From assembly GCF_007828835.1 (NCBI RefSeq), contig NZ_VIVL01000002.1, positions 682,001-746,000 of the forward strand: 64,000 nt of DNA, read 5' to 3'. Made by a program: the position numbers and the translations under genes. The stretch's first letter is position 1. Each line of letters opens with the position of its first letter. The notes beneath the pieces were generated by a model, which saw nothing but the letters and a program-made list of their open reading frames with translations, was not told the origin of the DNA and did not search any database. Positions 55,623 through 64,000 of this stretch are shown one piece after another. The DNA comes from Variovorax beijingensis (lineage in GTDB: Bacteria; Pseudomonadota; Gammaproteobacteria; Burkholderiales; Burkholderiaceae_C).

Positions 55623-56825
55623 ATGACATCACTTTTCTCATCCGCTTCCGTTCGCCCCCTCGAGACCCGTTCTGCTTTCACGGGGCTCGCCCCGGTGGTG
55701 CTGGCGGTCTTCCTCGGATTCCTTGCAATCAGCGTTCCGCTGGCCGCGCTCGCGCTCCAGGTGCGCGACCACCTGGGATTCGGCACGGCCACCGTCGGCT
55801 GGGCCATCGGCCTTCAGTCGCTCGCCACCTTGCTGACCCGCCACCAGGCCGGCACGCTCTGCGACCAGCGCGGCCCGCGGGCCGCTGTGCTTCTCGGCCT
55901 TCCGCTGGCCGCCTGTTCGGGCCTGGCCTATGGCTTGTCGAACGCCCTGCCCATCGATCCCGCTGCGAAGCTTGCCGTCCTGCTGCTGGGCCGGCTGTTG
56001 GCGGGCATTGGCGAAAGCCTGTTTCTCACCGGCTTGATGAGCTGGGGCATTGCACGCGTGGGCGCCGCCCGCACCGGACAGGTGATGTCATGGACGGGCA
56101 TTGCCATCTACGCCGCGCTCGGGCTCGGCGCGCCGCTCGGGCTGGCCGTGCAGGCGTCGCATGGCTTCACCGGTGTGGGCGTGGCCGCGCTGCTGGCACC
56201 GATGCTGGCCTGGGCCATCGCGGCGCGCCTTCCGGCGGTGGCCGCGGCAGGCGGGCAGCGCGTGCCCTTTCATCGGGTGCTCGGACTGATCTGGCGGCCA
56301 GGTCTCGTGCTCGCGCTGGCGACCGTGCCCTATGCCGCGATGGCGGCCTTCCTGACGCTCGACTACGCCGCCCACGGCTGGCCGCATGCCGGCACGGCGC
56401 TGCTCGGCTTCGGTGTCGCCTATGTCTTCGTGCGGCTGGCCGGTTCGGGCCTGCCGGACCGCTTCGGCGCGACGCGCGTGGCCGTGGGTTCGTTGATTTT
56501 CGAGGCCGTGGGGCAGGTGCTCGTCTGGTGCGCCGCCACGCCCGCGATGGCCGTGTGCGGAGCCACGCTGACGGGGCTCGGCTTTTCGCTCGTGTTCCCG
56601 GCGATGGGCGTGCTGGCGACCCGGTCGGTGCCGCCGCAGCAGCGCGGCCGCGCGGTGGGCAACTTCATTGCGTTTGCGGACATCGCAATGGGGGTGACCG
56701 GACCCGCGGTCGGCATTGCGACGCAGTGGCTCGGGATCACGGCAGCTTTCCTCGTGGGTGCCGGCGCGACCTGTGCCGCGCTGTGCCTGCTGCCTTCCTT
56801 GCGGCTCGGCCGCAGCAGCGGCTAG
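55623..56825 (+). CDS. MFS transporter
   Basis: The 400-residue protein has about twelve membrane helices. Family motifs include LCDQRGPRAAVLLGL after helix 2 and the GRLLAGIGESLFLTGLMSW segment, as in YfcJ/YhhS-type arabinose-efflux relatives. I start at MTSLFSSASVRP; an ATG 18 codons upstream is less likely. It should export or import a small molecule. It is not coupled to neighbours; a 164-base gap with a GC-rich stretch precedes it. Confidence 0.82.
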   Translation: MTSLFSSASVRPLETRSAFTGLAPVVLAVFLGFLAISVPLAALALQVRDHLGFGTATVGWAIGLQSLATLLTRHQAGTLCDQRGPRAAVLLGLPLAACSGLAYGLSNALPIDPAAKLAVLLLGRLLAGIGESLFLTGLMSWGIARVGAARTGQVMSWTGIAIYAALGLGAPLGLAVQASHGFTGVGVAALLAPMLAWAIAARLPAVAAAGGQRVPFHRVLGLIWRPGLVLALATVPYAAMAAFLTLDYAAHGWPHAGTALLGFGVAYVFVRLAGSGLPDRFGATRVAVGSLIFEAVGQVLVWCAATPAMAVCGATLTGLGFSLVFPAMGVLATRSVPPQQRGRAVGNFIAFADIAMGVTGPAVGIATQWLGITAAFLVGAGATCAALCLLPSLRLGRSSG

Positions 56826-56939
56826 CGGCGCGAAGCGCTACCGCATGGGGCCGCCATGGCACTGTCGCCGATTTGCAGCGCGCCGCGCTTCGGCTCGCTA
56901 TGCTGGCGCCCGCCATCCACTCCAACAAAGAGAACCTTC

Positions 56940-58211
56940 ATGACCATGCGCTCCTCGCCTTTCTTCGCCCTGCGCTCCATTGCACTGGCCTGCGGCCTCG
57001 TGTTCGGTGCCGCCGCCGCCGCGCATGCCGCGCCCGATGCCAAGCTGCTCGCCGCCGCTGAAAAGGCGCAGCCCGCGGTGATCGACAACCTCAAGGAAAT
57101 GGTGCTGATCGAGTCGGGCAGCCTCAACGTCGACGGCCTGCTCAAGATGGCCGACGTGGTGGAAGCGCGCCTGAAGGCCGCCGGCTTCAAGACCGAGCGG
57201 CGCAAGGCCACATCCGGTGCGGGCGCCGACATCGTCATCGGCACCCTCAAGGGAACCGGCAAGCGCAAGATCATGCTGCAGGGCCACATGGACACGGTGT
57301 ACGCCGCCGGCATCCTGAACAGCCAGCCCTACAAGGTCGACGGCAACCGCATCTACGGACCGGGCATCGCGGACGACAAGGGCGGACTCGCGGTGATGAT
57401 GGCTTCGCTGAAGATCCTGGCCGACGCGGGCTGGCGCGACTACGACACGCTCACGGTGCTCATGAACCCCGACGAAGAGGTGGGCTCGGTCGGCTCCGGC
57501 GAACTCATCGCAACCATGGCCGATCAGCACGACACGGTGCTGTCCTTCGAGCCCACCGCGGCCAAGTCGGTGGCCAAGGGCGAATCGCTGCTGCTGGGCG
57601 CGGCCGGCATCGCGCAGGCCACGCTCGATGTGAAGGGCCGCGCATCGCATGCAGGTGCTGCACCCGAGCTGGGCCGCAACGCCCTGTACGAGCTGTCGTA
57701 CCAGCTGCTGCAGACCCGCGACGTGGCAAAGGACATTCCCGGCGTCGCACTCAACTGGACCGTGGCTCGCGCCACCGGGCCGATCAACCAGATCACCGAA
57801 AAGGCGCAGGCGCTCGGCGACATCCGCATCACGCAGCCTGGCGCCGAGAAGAAGCTCGAAGCCGCGCTGCAGGCGAAGATCGCGAGCGGCAAGCTGGTGC
57901 CCGACACCGAGACCACGCTCAAGGTGGAAGTGGGCCGTCCGGCTTTCGTGGCGGGCGAGAAGGGCCGCGCGCTGGGCGAGAAGGCGCAGGCCATCTACAA
58001 GGAGATCGATCGCGAGCTCGCGCTCACGCCAATGACCGGCGGCGGCACCGATGCCGGCTATGCAGGCCGCTCCGGCAAGGCCACCGTGGTCGAGAGCTTC
58101 GGCCTGGCGGGCTTCGGCTATCACGCGCGCGACGAATACATCGAGGTCGACTCGATCGTGCCGCGCCTTTATCTCGTCACCCGGCTGCTGACCGAAATCG
58201 GCAAGCAATAG
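56940..58211 (+). CDS. Glutamate carboxypeptidase (CPG2-like, M20), second copy
   Basis: The 423-residue exported peptidase has a signal peptide (about 1-28, ending AHA) and the M20 metal and catalytic motifs QGHMDTVYAAGI, GPGIADDKGG, NPDEEVGSVGS and GRASHAGAAPELGRN. It resembles Pseudomonas carboxypeptidase G2 and is a paralogue of the gene at 37009. It should release C-terminal glutamate from peptides or folate-like compounds. It ends in a hairpin shared with the convergent DUF3300 gene. Confidence 0.87.
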   Translation: MTMRSSPFFALRSIALACGLVFGAAAAAHAAPDAKLLAAAEKAQPAVIDNLKEMVLIESGSLNVDGLLKMADVVEARLKAAGFKTERRKATSGAGADIVIGTLKGTGKRKIMLQGHMDTVYAAGILNSQPYKVDGNRIYGPGIADDKGGLAVMMASLKILADAGWRDYDTLTVLMNPDEEVGSVGSGELIATMADQHDTVLSFEPTAAKSVAKGESLLLGAAGIAQATLDVKGRASHAGAAPELGRNALYELSYQLLQTRDVAKDIPGVALNWTVARATGPINQITEKAQALGDIRITQPGAEKKLEAALQAKIASGKLVPDTETTLKVEVGRPAFVAGEKGRALGEKAQAIYKEIDRELALTPMTGGGTDAGYAGRSGKATVVESFGLAGFGYHARDEYIEVDSIVPRLYLVTRLLTEIGKQ

Positions 58212-58233
58212 CAGCGCGCGCCGCGGCGCTGCT
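58210..58233. terminator. Convergent hairpin between CPG2 and DUF3300 genes
   Basis: AGCAGCGC (58210-58217) pairs with GCGCTGCT (58226-58233) around GCGCCGCG. There is no long T-run, so termination may be weak or Rho-assisted. Confidence 0.45.
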
Positions 58234-58235
58234 TC

Positions 58236-60143
58236 TCAGGGTTGATCCTTGGGAGGTTCGCCGGGGCGGCCGGGTGGCCGGCGATGGGCGGCTGCGGCTG
58301 CGGCCGCATGCTGCTGGGCCTGCTGTTGGCGCTGGGCCGCCTGTTGCTGCTGCTGTTGTTGGTGGAGCTGGGCCTGTTGCTGTTGGCGCTGCTGCTGCAT
58401 CGCCTGTTGTTGTTGCTGGCGCGCGGCTTGCGCCTGCTGTTCCTGCTGCCGGTGCATCTGCTCTTGCTGCTGCTGGCGGGCCTGTTGCTGCGCCTGCTGC
58501 CGCTGCATCTGTTGCTGCTGCGCCTGCTGCTGCTGGAGCACGCGGGCTTGTTGCTGGGCTTGCTGCTGCTGTGCCTGCTGGCGCCGCGATTGCTCCTGCT
58601 GTGCCGACTGCCTTTGCTGCTGGCGCTCCTGCATGGCCTGCTGCTGTTGTTGAGCCTGCTGGCTGGCGGCGCGCGCCTGTTGCTGCTGGGCCGCCTGCTG
58701 CCGCCGTGCCTGGTCCTGCTGCTGTTGTTGAAGCAAGGCCTGCGGCGCCTGCGTGGGCGCGTTGTGTGCCTGCTGCCGTGCCAGCCGTTCCTGTTGTTGT
58801 GCCTGTTGCCGTGCCTGCCGCTGTGCCTGCTGTTGTGCCTGCTGTTGTGCCTGTCGCTGTGCTTGTTGCTGCGCCTGCCGTTCTTGCTGTTCCTGCTGGC
58901 GCTGGCGGGCCTGCAACTGCTGGGCTTGTTGCGCGGCTTGCTGCTGTTCCTGCTGCTGGCGCATGAAGGCTTGCTGCTGCCGTGCCTGCTGCTCCCGTTG
59001 TTGTTGCTGTTGCTGCGCGAACTGGGCGTTCTGTGGCGGGGGCAGGCTCGGCGCGGCCGCGAAATTGGGCGCGGGAGCGCCTGGCGGCAGGCTGCGCGGT
59101 GCGTTGTTGTAGACATTGCGCACGTTGTTGACCACGGTCGTCGAACGCGAGATGTAGGTGCTGTTGTTGTAGATCACGGCAGGCCGCGCATAGGCCGGCG
59201 GCACCGCGCGGTCGCGATCGCTATCGCGGTCACGGTAGCGCGGCGCACCCCAGTTCACATCCCAGGAGCGCCAGCCCCAGTCGTGCCGCTGGAGCGCGGC
59301 GCCCACGACCACGCCGAGCCCGAAGGTGAACGCGCCTGCCGCCACCTGGCCGCGGCCGTAGCCGGGCGCAACCTCGACGGGCGGGGTGTACGCATAGCCG
59401 GGGTACACGGGCACGGGTTCGCCGTAGATGCGCTGCGGGTCGTAGCTCGGTACGTAGACCACGTCGGGCTGTGCGGGCTCGATGGTGATGAACTGCGGCG
59501 GCGGCTCGACCACGGCGGGGCCCGCGTAGACGGGCTGCATGTCAGGCGCCGGTGCGTAGTTGCGCGGTGTGGCGGCGCTGGCCACGCGCAGCTTGTCGTT
59601 GTTCTTGAGCCGGCCCGCCGCCGATGCGCGCTGGCGCATGACCTGGATCGCGTTCATCACGTCGGCCGGATCGTTGTAGTAGGCCTGCCCCAGCGCTTCG
59701 GTCCACGAGATGTTGCCGGCCATCTGGTCCAGCACCGGGCGGAATGCGGTGAGCGCCTTGACGCTCGGGTCCCAGGGCTGCTGATTGGCCGCGTCGGCGA
59801 GCGCGCCGCCCTTCAAGGCCGCGTTCTGCACGAGCCAGCCGTGCGCCGCAGTGATCTGCTCGGGATAGGTGGCGCCGGCCAGCACCTGCGCCACCAGCTT
59901 GTCGGGGTACAGCGCGACGGGTGCGACCAGCTGGTAGAGCTGCTCGGCCGGGGGCGGCGTGTAGGCCGCGGGTGCGGGGGCAGCCGGCGCTGGTGCGGGC
60001 GCCGCAGCCGCTGGAGGCGAGGGCGCGGGTGCCGGCACCGAAGGCGTGTCGGTCCTGTTGCAGCCAGCGATGGCGAGCGCGCCGGTGCACAGCGAGATCG
60101 TCAGGAGCCGCGCGAGCGGTGTGCGGCGCAGTGATGTTGTCAT
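58236..60143 (-). CDS. DUF3300 lipoprotein with long glutamine-rich tail
   Basis: The 635-residue protein has a lipoprotein signal (TGALAIAGC, Cys about 28), a Pro/Ala-rich linker (about 30-60) and a DUF3300 domain (about 65-260) opening LYQLVAPVALYPDKLVAQVLAGATYPEQI. A Tyr/Pro-rich part follows. From about residue 370 to 620 the sequence is largely Q, A and R repeats (QQQAQQ, RQQQAQQ), close to half glutamine. The tail is probably disordered. DUF3300 function is unknown. It is encoded opposite to a CTG-rich, strongly biased strand. Confidence 0.85.
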   Translation of the reverse strand: MTTSLRRTPLARLLTISLCTGALAIAGCNRTDTPSVPAPAPSPPAAAAPAPAPAAPAPAAYTPPPAEQLYQLVAPVALYPDKLVAQVLAGATYPEQITAAHGWLVQNAALKGGALADAANQQPWDPSVKALTAFRPVLDQMAGNISWTEALGQAYYNDPADVMNAIQVMRQRASAAGRLKNNDKLRVASAATPRNYAPAPDMQPVYAGPAVVEPPPQFITIEPAQPDVVYVPSYDPQRIYGEPVPVYPGYAYTPPVEVAPGYGRGQVAAGAFTFGLGVVVGAALQRHDWGWRSWDVNWGAPRYRDRDSDRDRAVPPAYARPAVIYNNSTYISRSTTVVNNVRNVYNNAPRSLPPGAPAPNFAAAPSLPPPQNAQFAQQQQQQREQQARQQQAFMRQQQEQQQAAQQAQQLQARQRQQEQQERQAQQQAQRQAQQQAQQQAQRQARQQAQQQERLARQQAHNAPTQAPQALLQQQQQDQARRQQAAQQQQARAASQQAQQQQQAMQERQQQRQSAQQEQSRRQQAQQQQAQQQARVLQQQQAQQQQMQRQQAQQQARQQQQEQMHRQQEQQAQAARQQQQQAMQQQRQQQQAQLHQQQQQQQAAQRQQQAQQHAAAAAAAHRRPPGRPGEPPKDQP

Positions 60144-60298
60144 CTGGAGTTCCTGTGGGCGCAGAAGTCACGCCTTCGAAACTCTTCAACGGCGCGCTAC
60201 CTGTAGCGACGACGCCAGCGTGCATCGTCGATGCAACGGTCTGTGTCGGTGTTGCGCCGCCTGTGCTGTCGGCGCAGAACCACAAGTCGCCAGAAACC

Positions 60299-60937
60299 CT
60301 ACTTGGCCCCGCCCGTGTATTTGCTGACGCTCGTTGCGTTCACGTGGTAGCCGCTCACGCCCATCATCGAATCATTGCGCAGGGTCTGCAGCTTGCCGGT
60401 GACCCACACGGTGTCCATGGCGCGGAACTTGGCGCCCTTGGGCGTGACCACGTGCAGGATCTGGTTGGCCGGCGGCGGCGGCGTATGGATGCAGGCGCCG
60501 AAGTAAGGCACGAGCAGGAACTCGGTGACTTCGCCCTTGGCTTCCTCGAGCGGCACGATGAAACCCGGGATCTTGATGTCCGCGCCGTTCATGGCCGGGT
60601 TGGTCGGCGCGTTGTTCGACACTTCCTGCATTTTCATGAGCAGCTCGTTGGCGCGCGGGTCGCCGTCGTTGAGCGCGCTCAGGTCCATGCCCTTGAATTC
60701 CTTGGCCGGGTCCCAGTCCTTGGGCACGAGTTCTTCCCAGGTGATCTGGCGCGGCTGGCCCGGCGCGGCCTTGGCCGCTGCGGCAGGTGCGGCCTTTCCG
60801 CCGAGCGGGTTCGATGCGGTCGTGTCCTTGGGCGCCGGCTCGGCGGCCCATGTGGCGGCGGCCAGGCCGGCGCCGGCCAGCAGCATCGAAAGCCGCGTGA
60901 AAGCCTTGATCGTGGGGTTCTTCTTTGCGATGCGCAT
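60299..60937 (-). CDS. DUF3299 family exported protein
   Basis: This 212-residue protein has a signal peptide (about 1-30) and a conserved C-terminal part with FIVPLEEAKGEVTEFLLVPYFGACIHTPPPPANQI and the GACIH cysteine-histidine motif. It ends VSGYHVNATSVSKYTGG. The same gene lies next to ZrgA-type zinc uptake genes in Vibrio and Pseudomonas-like genomes. It is the last gene of the four-gene ABC operon here. Its role may be metal handling in the periplasm. Confidence 0.82.
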   Translation of the reverse strand: MRIAKKNPTIKAFTRLSMLLAGAGLAAATWAAEPAPKDTTASNPLGGKAAPAAAAKAAPGQPRQITWEELVPKDWDPAKEFKGMDLSALNDGDPRANELLMKMQEVSNNAPTNPAMNGADIKIPGFIVPLEEAKGEVTEFLLVPYFGACIHTPPPPANQILHVVTPKGAKFRAMDTVWVTGKLQTLRNDSMMGVSGYHVNATSVSKYTGGAK

Positions 60938-60940
60938 GGT

Positions 60941-62203
60941 TCAAATCCTCGGTGAGAGGCCGTCGGCAAGAGAGAGTCGGTAGGCCCGGATGCCGGGCAA
61001 GAGGCTCGCCAGCCAACCCGCGACCAGCAGGCTCGCCATCAGCAGCCATTCGTTCAGTGTAGGTGGCGAAAGGGTCAATGTCAGCCCGAGCTGCGCCTGC
61101 AGCCATGGCGCGAGCAGGGCGATGCCGAGCACCGCCATCAGCACGCCGAAGGCCACGCCCAGCACTGTGACCATGGCGCCTTCGAGCGCAAGCAGCGCCA
61201 GCACATGGCGCAGGCCGGCGCCCACGGCGCGCAGCACGGCCAGCTCGCGCCGCCTTTCGTTGAGCCCGGCCATCACCACCGAGACCAGGCCCGCAAGGCT
61301 CACGAGCGCGACCAGTGCCGACATCAGCAGCAGGGCGTTCTCGCCGATGCCGATCACGCTCCACAGCTCGTCGAGCGCCACGCCCGGCAGGATGGCCATC
61401 AGCGGCTCGCCGGTGTAGGTGGAAATCCAGCGCTGCACGCCGAACACGGCGGAACGGTTCTTCAGGCCCACGAGCGCGGCCGTCACGTTCTTGGGCGTGA
61501 GATCGAACTTGCGCACCTGCTCGGCCGGGATCTTCACGCCCGGCATCGGCGCGCCGCCCACCCACTCGAGATGGATCGCTTCCATCGCCTCGAGGCCGAT
61601 GTGCACCGTGCGGTCGACCGGCGTGCCGGTGCGCGCGAGCACGCCCACCACGGTGAAGGGCTTGTCGGCATGCTCGGACGCATTGAGTTCGCCGCTGCCG
61701 TGCGCGAGCGTGATCCTCTGGCCGACGTGGTAGCCGAGCTTGTCGGCCACTTCGGCGCCCACCACCGCATCGAACAGCGCGCTGAAGGGCTTGCCCTCGC
61801 GCAGCGCGAGCGGCTGGCGGTTGCCGTAGCGAAAGCGCGTGAAGTATTCGGGCGAGGTGGCGAACACCGCGAAGCCGCGGTGCGAATCGCCCAGCGAAAG
61901 CGGCACCACCCAGTCGACGCCGGGGTGCGCGGCCAGCGCCTGCACGCTCTTCCATGAAATGTTGTTGGTGGCCGCGCCGATGCGGAACACCGAGTACAGC
62001 AGCAACTGCGTGGCGCCGGTGCGCGCGCCCACGATCAGGTCGGTGCCCGAGACGGACGAGGCGAAGTTCTCGCGCAGCTCGGTGCGGATGCGCTCGACGC
62101 CGAGCAGGAGGAAGGTCGACAGCGCGATCGAGAACACCGTGAGCGCCAGCGTGAAACGCCGGTTCCAGGCACTGCGCCAGGCAATGGAAAAGAGCGCCTT
62201 CAT
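60941..62203 (-). CDS. FtsX/MacB-type ABC permease
   Basis: The 420-residue protein has one N-terminal helix (LALTVFSIALSTFLLLG), a large periplasmic domain (about 45-275) and three C-terminal helices (about 285-405), the layout of FtsX-like permeases of the MacB/LolC type. It should pair with the upstream ATPase. It is in the operon with DUF2796 and DUF3299 genes, which points to a zinc-related (Zrg-type) system rather than drug export. The start at 62203 fits the family; an upstream frame overlaps the ATPase. Confidence 0.85.
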   Translation of the reverse strand: MKALFSIAWRSAWNRRFTLALTVFSIALSTFLLLGVERIRTELRENFASSVSGTDLIVGARTGATQLLLYSVFRIGAATNNISWKSVQALAAHPGVDWVVPLSLGDSHRGFAVFATSPEYFTRFRYGNRQPLALREGKPFSALFDAVVGAEVADKLGYHVGQRITLAHGSGELNASEHADKPFTVVGVLARTGTPVDRTVHIGLEAMEAIHLEWVGGAPMPGVKIPAEQVRKFDLTPKNVTAALVGLKNRSAVFGVQRWISTYTGEPLMAILPGVALDELWSVIGIGENALLLMSALVALVSLAGLVSVVMAGLNERRRELAVLRAVGAGLRHVLALLALEGAMVTVLGVAFGVLMAVLGIALLAPWLQAQLGLTLTLSPPTLNEWLLMASLLVAGWLASLLPGIRAYRLSLADGLSPRI

Positions 62204-62204
62204 C

Positions 62205-62954
62205 TCACGCGTCCGCCGCCATGGCGGCAGGCGCCGCGCGGTTGATCTCGGGCAGCAGCACATGCCGCGCAAAGCGCTGCGCAATGCGCTGGTCGTGGCT
62301 CACGAAGACGAGCGCGCTGTTGTTGACTGCGCAGGCCGTCAGCAGCACGTCGAGGAAGGCTTCGCGCCGGTCTTCGTCGAGCGCGGAGGTGGGTTCGTCG
62401 GCAATCACCACCTCGGGCTGGCCAATGAGCGCGCGCGCCGCGGCCACGCGCTGCTGCTGGCCCACCGAGAGCTGCATTGCCTGCCGCTTCCAGAGGTTGC
62501 GGTCGAGGCCCATCTGCTCGAGCAGGTGTTCGGCCTCTTCGCGCGCGCTGCCGCCGCGCGCGGCCTGGGATTCGCGCCGCTGTGAGAAGCGGCAGGGCAG
62601 CAGCACGTTGTCGAGCACGCTCAAATACGGCAGCAGGTTGAACTGCTGGAAGATGTAGCCGACATGCGCGACGCGGCAGCGGTCGCGCGCGGCGCCCGAG
62701 AGCTGCGACCAGTCGTGCCCCAGCAGCATGACGCGGCCTTCGTCCGCCACCAGCACGCCGGCCAGCAGCGACAGCAGCGTGCTCTTGCCGCAGCCGCTCG
62801 GCCCGTGCAGGAAGACCGCCTCGCCCGCGGTGATGCGCAAGGCCTCGATGTCGATGCACGGCCTTGGCATGCCGGGCCACGAGAAGCGCAGCCCTTCGGC
62901 GGCGAGCACCACGCGCAGCGGCGGCGCGGCCTCGCCCTGGGGGACGGTGCTCAC
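62205..62954 (-). CDS. LolD/MacB-type ABC ATPase
   Basis: The 249-residue ATPase begins at a GTG and has Walker A GPSGCGKST (about residues 54-62), VGYIFQQFNLLPYLSV (Q loop of the MacB class), signature LSVGQQQRV and Walker B VVIADEPTSALD. It lies one base before the permease gene and follows the DUF2796 gene by four bases. It should energise the FtsX-like permease in the Zrg-type system. Confidence 0.88.
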   Translation of the reverse strand: MSTVPQGEAAPPLRVVLAAEGLRFSWPGMPRPCIDIEALRITAGEAVFLHGPSGCGKSTLLSLLAGVLVADEGRVMLLGHDWSQLSGAARDRCRVAHVGYIFQQFNLLPYLSVLDNVLLPCRFSQRRESQAARGGSAREEAEHLLEQMGLDRNLWKRQAMQLSVGQQQRVAAARALIGQPEVVIADEPTSALDEDRREAFLDVLLTACAVNNSALVFVSHDQRIAQRFARHVLLPEINRAAPAAMAADA

Positions 62955-62958
62955 GGCG

Positions 62959-63537
62959 TCACTTGCCCAGGTTCAGGCGAACGGGCTGGGTAGCTTGCGC
63001 ACCGGCCGGGCGCTTGAGTTGGCGCTTGGACTGGCCTTGGGCAGTCGCAATCTGCACATCGATCTGGCGCGTGCCCTTGAAGGCGGAGAAAAGATTCACG
63101 TCGATGAACTTTGCCGCGGCCGCATGGGTGCAGTTGAACGAAATGGTGGCGTCGAGGTCGGCGTGGCCCGCGGGCTCGCCCGGGTCGGGGTTGCCCAGGC
63201 CCAGTGCGCTGGAGCGCAGCTCGACCGGGCCGAGCTTGCAGTTGGCGGCCGGGTCGATGGCAAACAGCTTGTCGGCTGCGCGCAGCTGGGCGATGGCGTC
63301 TTCGGCGGTCTTCTTCTCGGCATCGGTCTTGGGCGCGCGCTCGAAGCCGACGATGTTGTCGAGCGGGGACTCCATGTCGATCACCACCGTGGGCCCGTCG
63401 ACCGCCACGTCGAGCTTGAGTTGCCCATGCACGTGCGCATGCTGCTGCTGCGCCTGGGCGGAAAGAAAGGGGGCTGCGAACAGTGCCGCGGCCAAAGCGA
63501 AGCCGGATGAAATGCGTCGAAGTCGGGTCTTGCTCAT
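62959..63537 (-). CDS. ZrgA-type (DUF2796) periplasmic protein
   Basis: The 192-residue protein has a signal peptide (about 1-28) and the DUF2796 start HAHVHGQLKLDVAVDGPTVVIDMESPLDNIVGFE, with a small His cluster. The C-terminal KFIDVNLFSAFKGTRQIDVQI segment is typical. In Vibrio, ZrgA is a zinc-regulated uptake component. The start lies inside the sulfurtransferase stop region (four-base overlap). Confidence 0.85.
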   Translation of the reverse strand: MSKTRLRRISSGFALAAALFAAPFLSAQAQQQHAHVHGQLKLDVAVDGPTVVIDMESPLDNIVGFERAPKTDAEKKTAEDAIAQLRAADKLFAIDPAANCKLGPVELRSSALGLGNPDPGEPAGHADLDATISFNCTHAAAAKFIDVNLFSAFKGTRQIDVQIATAQGQSKRQLKRPAGAQATQPVRLNLGK

Positions 63538-64000
63538 GGTTCTGCGCCTTGCCGGGTCGGCAGCCCCGGCGTGTTGCTCCATTCGCTCCAGCTGCCGGCA
63601 TAGAGCGCGGTCGTCCCAAGGCCCGCGATCTGCATCGCAAGCAGGTTGGGCACAGCGCTCACGCCGCTGCCGCAATGGTGGACGACCGTCGCCGGGTCGC
63701 GTCCCGCGAGCAGCGCTTCGAACTCGGCACGCAGTTGCGATGCCGGCTTGAACTTGCCGTCGGGGCCGAGGTTCTCGGCGAAGGGCCGGTTCACAGCCCC
63801 GGGGATGTGACCCGCAATCGGGTCCAGAGGTTCCACCTCTCCGCGATAACGCGCAGCGGCACGCGCGTCGATCAGGTTCTGGTCAGGCTGGCCGAGCCGG
63901 CGCGCCACGACGTCGGTGGTCACCAGTTCCACCAGCGGCTCGCCCATCACAAAGTTCGACTGGAAGTGCGCGGGCTCTTCGCGGTTCGTGACTTCGCCGC
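63534..64000 (-). CDS. sseA: 3-mercaptopyruvate/thiosulfate sulfurtransferase, C-terminal part
   Basis: The frame is open to the window edge, so the 5' part (the first rhodanese domain and start) lies beyond base 64000. The visible 155 residues form the C-terminal rhodanese domain, with LIDARAAARYRGEVEPLDPIAGHIPGAVNRP and the active-site loop CGSGVSA. This loop form is characteristic of SseA-type mercaptopyruvate sulfurtransferases (CGSGVTA). It may supply sulfur carriers; it is cotranscribed with the Zrg-type operon. Confidence 0.85.
   Translation of the reverse strand, partial: GEVTNREEPAHFQSNFVMGEPLVELVTTDVVARRLGQPDQNLIDARAAARYRGEVEPLDPIAGHIPGAVNRPFAENLGPDGKFKPASQLRAEFEALLAGRDPATVVHHCGSGVSAVPNLLAMQIAGLGTTALYAGSWSEWSNTPGLPTRQGAEP

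Noticed and set aside
58300-59020. CAG/CTG-rich stretch as a CRISPR or tandem-repeat array
   Set aside because: No fixed repeat and spacer unit; it is coding low-complexity sequence.
58242-60134. 630-codon Leu-rich plus-strand frame opposite DUF3300
   Set aside because: The leucine runs are the complement of the glutamine codons; the minus strand has the lipobox and domain.

Overview
This is a GC-rich chromosomal stretch from a Betaproteobacterium, most likely a Comamonadaceae member close to Variovorax. The evidence is the gene repertoire: a branched-chain-type ABC importer with aromatic acyl-CoA genes, a BPSS1780-family membrane protein, several amino-acid and peptide importers, strong GC bias at third codon positions, and an intergenic hairpin repeat present in two copies. 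I see no transposase, integrase, phage structural gene, rRNA or CRISPR array.

Layout. (1) 1-9307 (+) is a catabolic cluster: the end of a ring-hydroxylating dioxygenase beta subunit, a LivKHMGF-type importer with LivM and LivG fused, an acyl-CoA ligase, two short-chain dehydrogenases, a MarR regulator and a 4-hydroxybenzoyl-CoA-type thioesterase. Together they look like uptake, CoA activation and oxidation of an aromatic or related carboxylate. (2) 9314-11888 holds a small HTH regulator divergent from a 36-codon ORF across a shared palindromic operator, two small hypothetical genes, tRNA-Lys(CTT) and an SDR. (3) 12090-26087 is a complete Tad/Flp pilus locus: four pilin-like peptides, prepilin peptidase, CpaB, secretin, small lipoprotein, TadG/TadE/TadE-like, CpaE, CpaF, TadB and TadC. 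It is followed by a convergent NarL-type response regulator and histidine kinase; a segmental duplication lies between the two units. (4) 26411-36975 is mostly housekeeping: tRNA-Ala(CGC), an alpha/beta hydrolase, GMP reductase, azurin, a UvrD-family helicase, a membrane protein, homoserine kinase and DNA polymerase I. The azurin start codon is separated from its reading frame by an 11-bp tandem repeat. (5) 37009-58211 is rich in amino-acid and peptide metabolism: two carboxypeptidase-G2-like enzymes, a LysR regulator, a D-amino-acid dehydrogenase, an orphan glutamate-type binding protein, an Asp/Glu racemase, and an eight-gene minus-strand operon (D-arginine-dehydrogenase-like oxidase, MlrC-type peptidase, Dpp-type importer, D-aminoacylase). 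That operon is divergent from an XRE-cupin regulator, with TTGCG-type palindromes between them. (6) 58236-64000 (-) holds a Q-rich DUF3300 lipoprotein and a ZrgA-type zinc-related ABC operon (DUF3299, permease, ATPase, DUF2796) behind a 3-mercaptopyruvate-type sulfurtransferase that runs off the window.

Most striking: the azurin gene whose signal peptide is out of frame by one 11-bp repeat unit; the divergent HTH/36-aa peptide pair with an operator placed exactly between -35 and -10; the tadC/response-regulator segmental duplication; and the D-residue peptide operon with its operator set. Function calls come from reading protein sequences and recalled family knowledge; no database search was possible.
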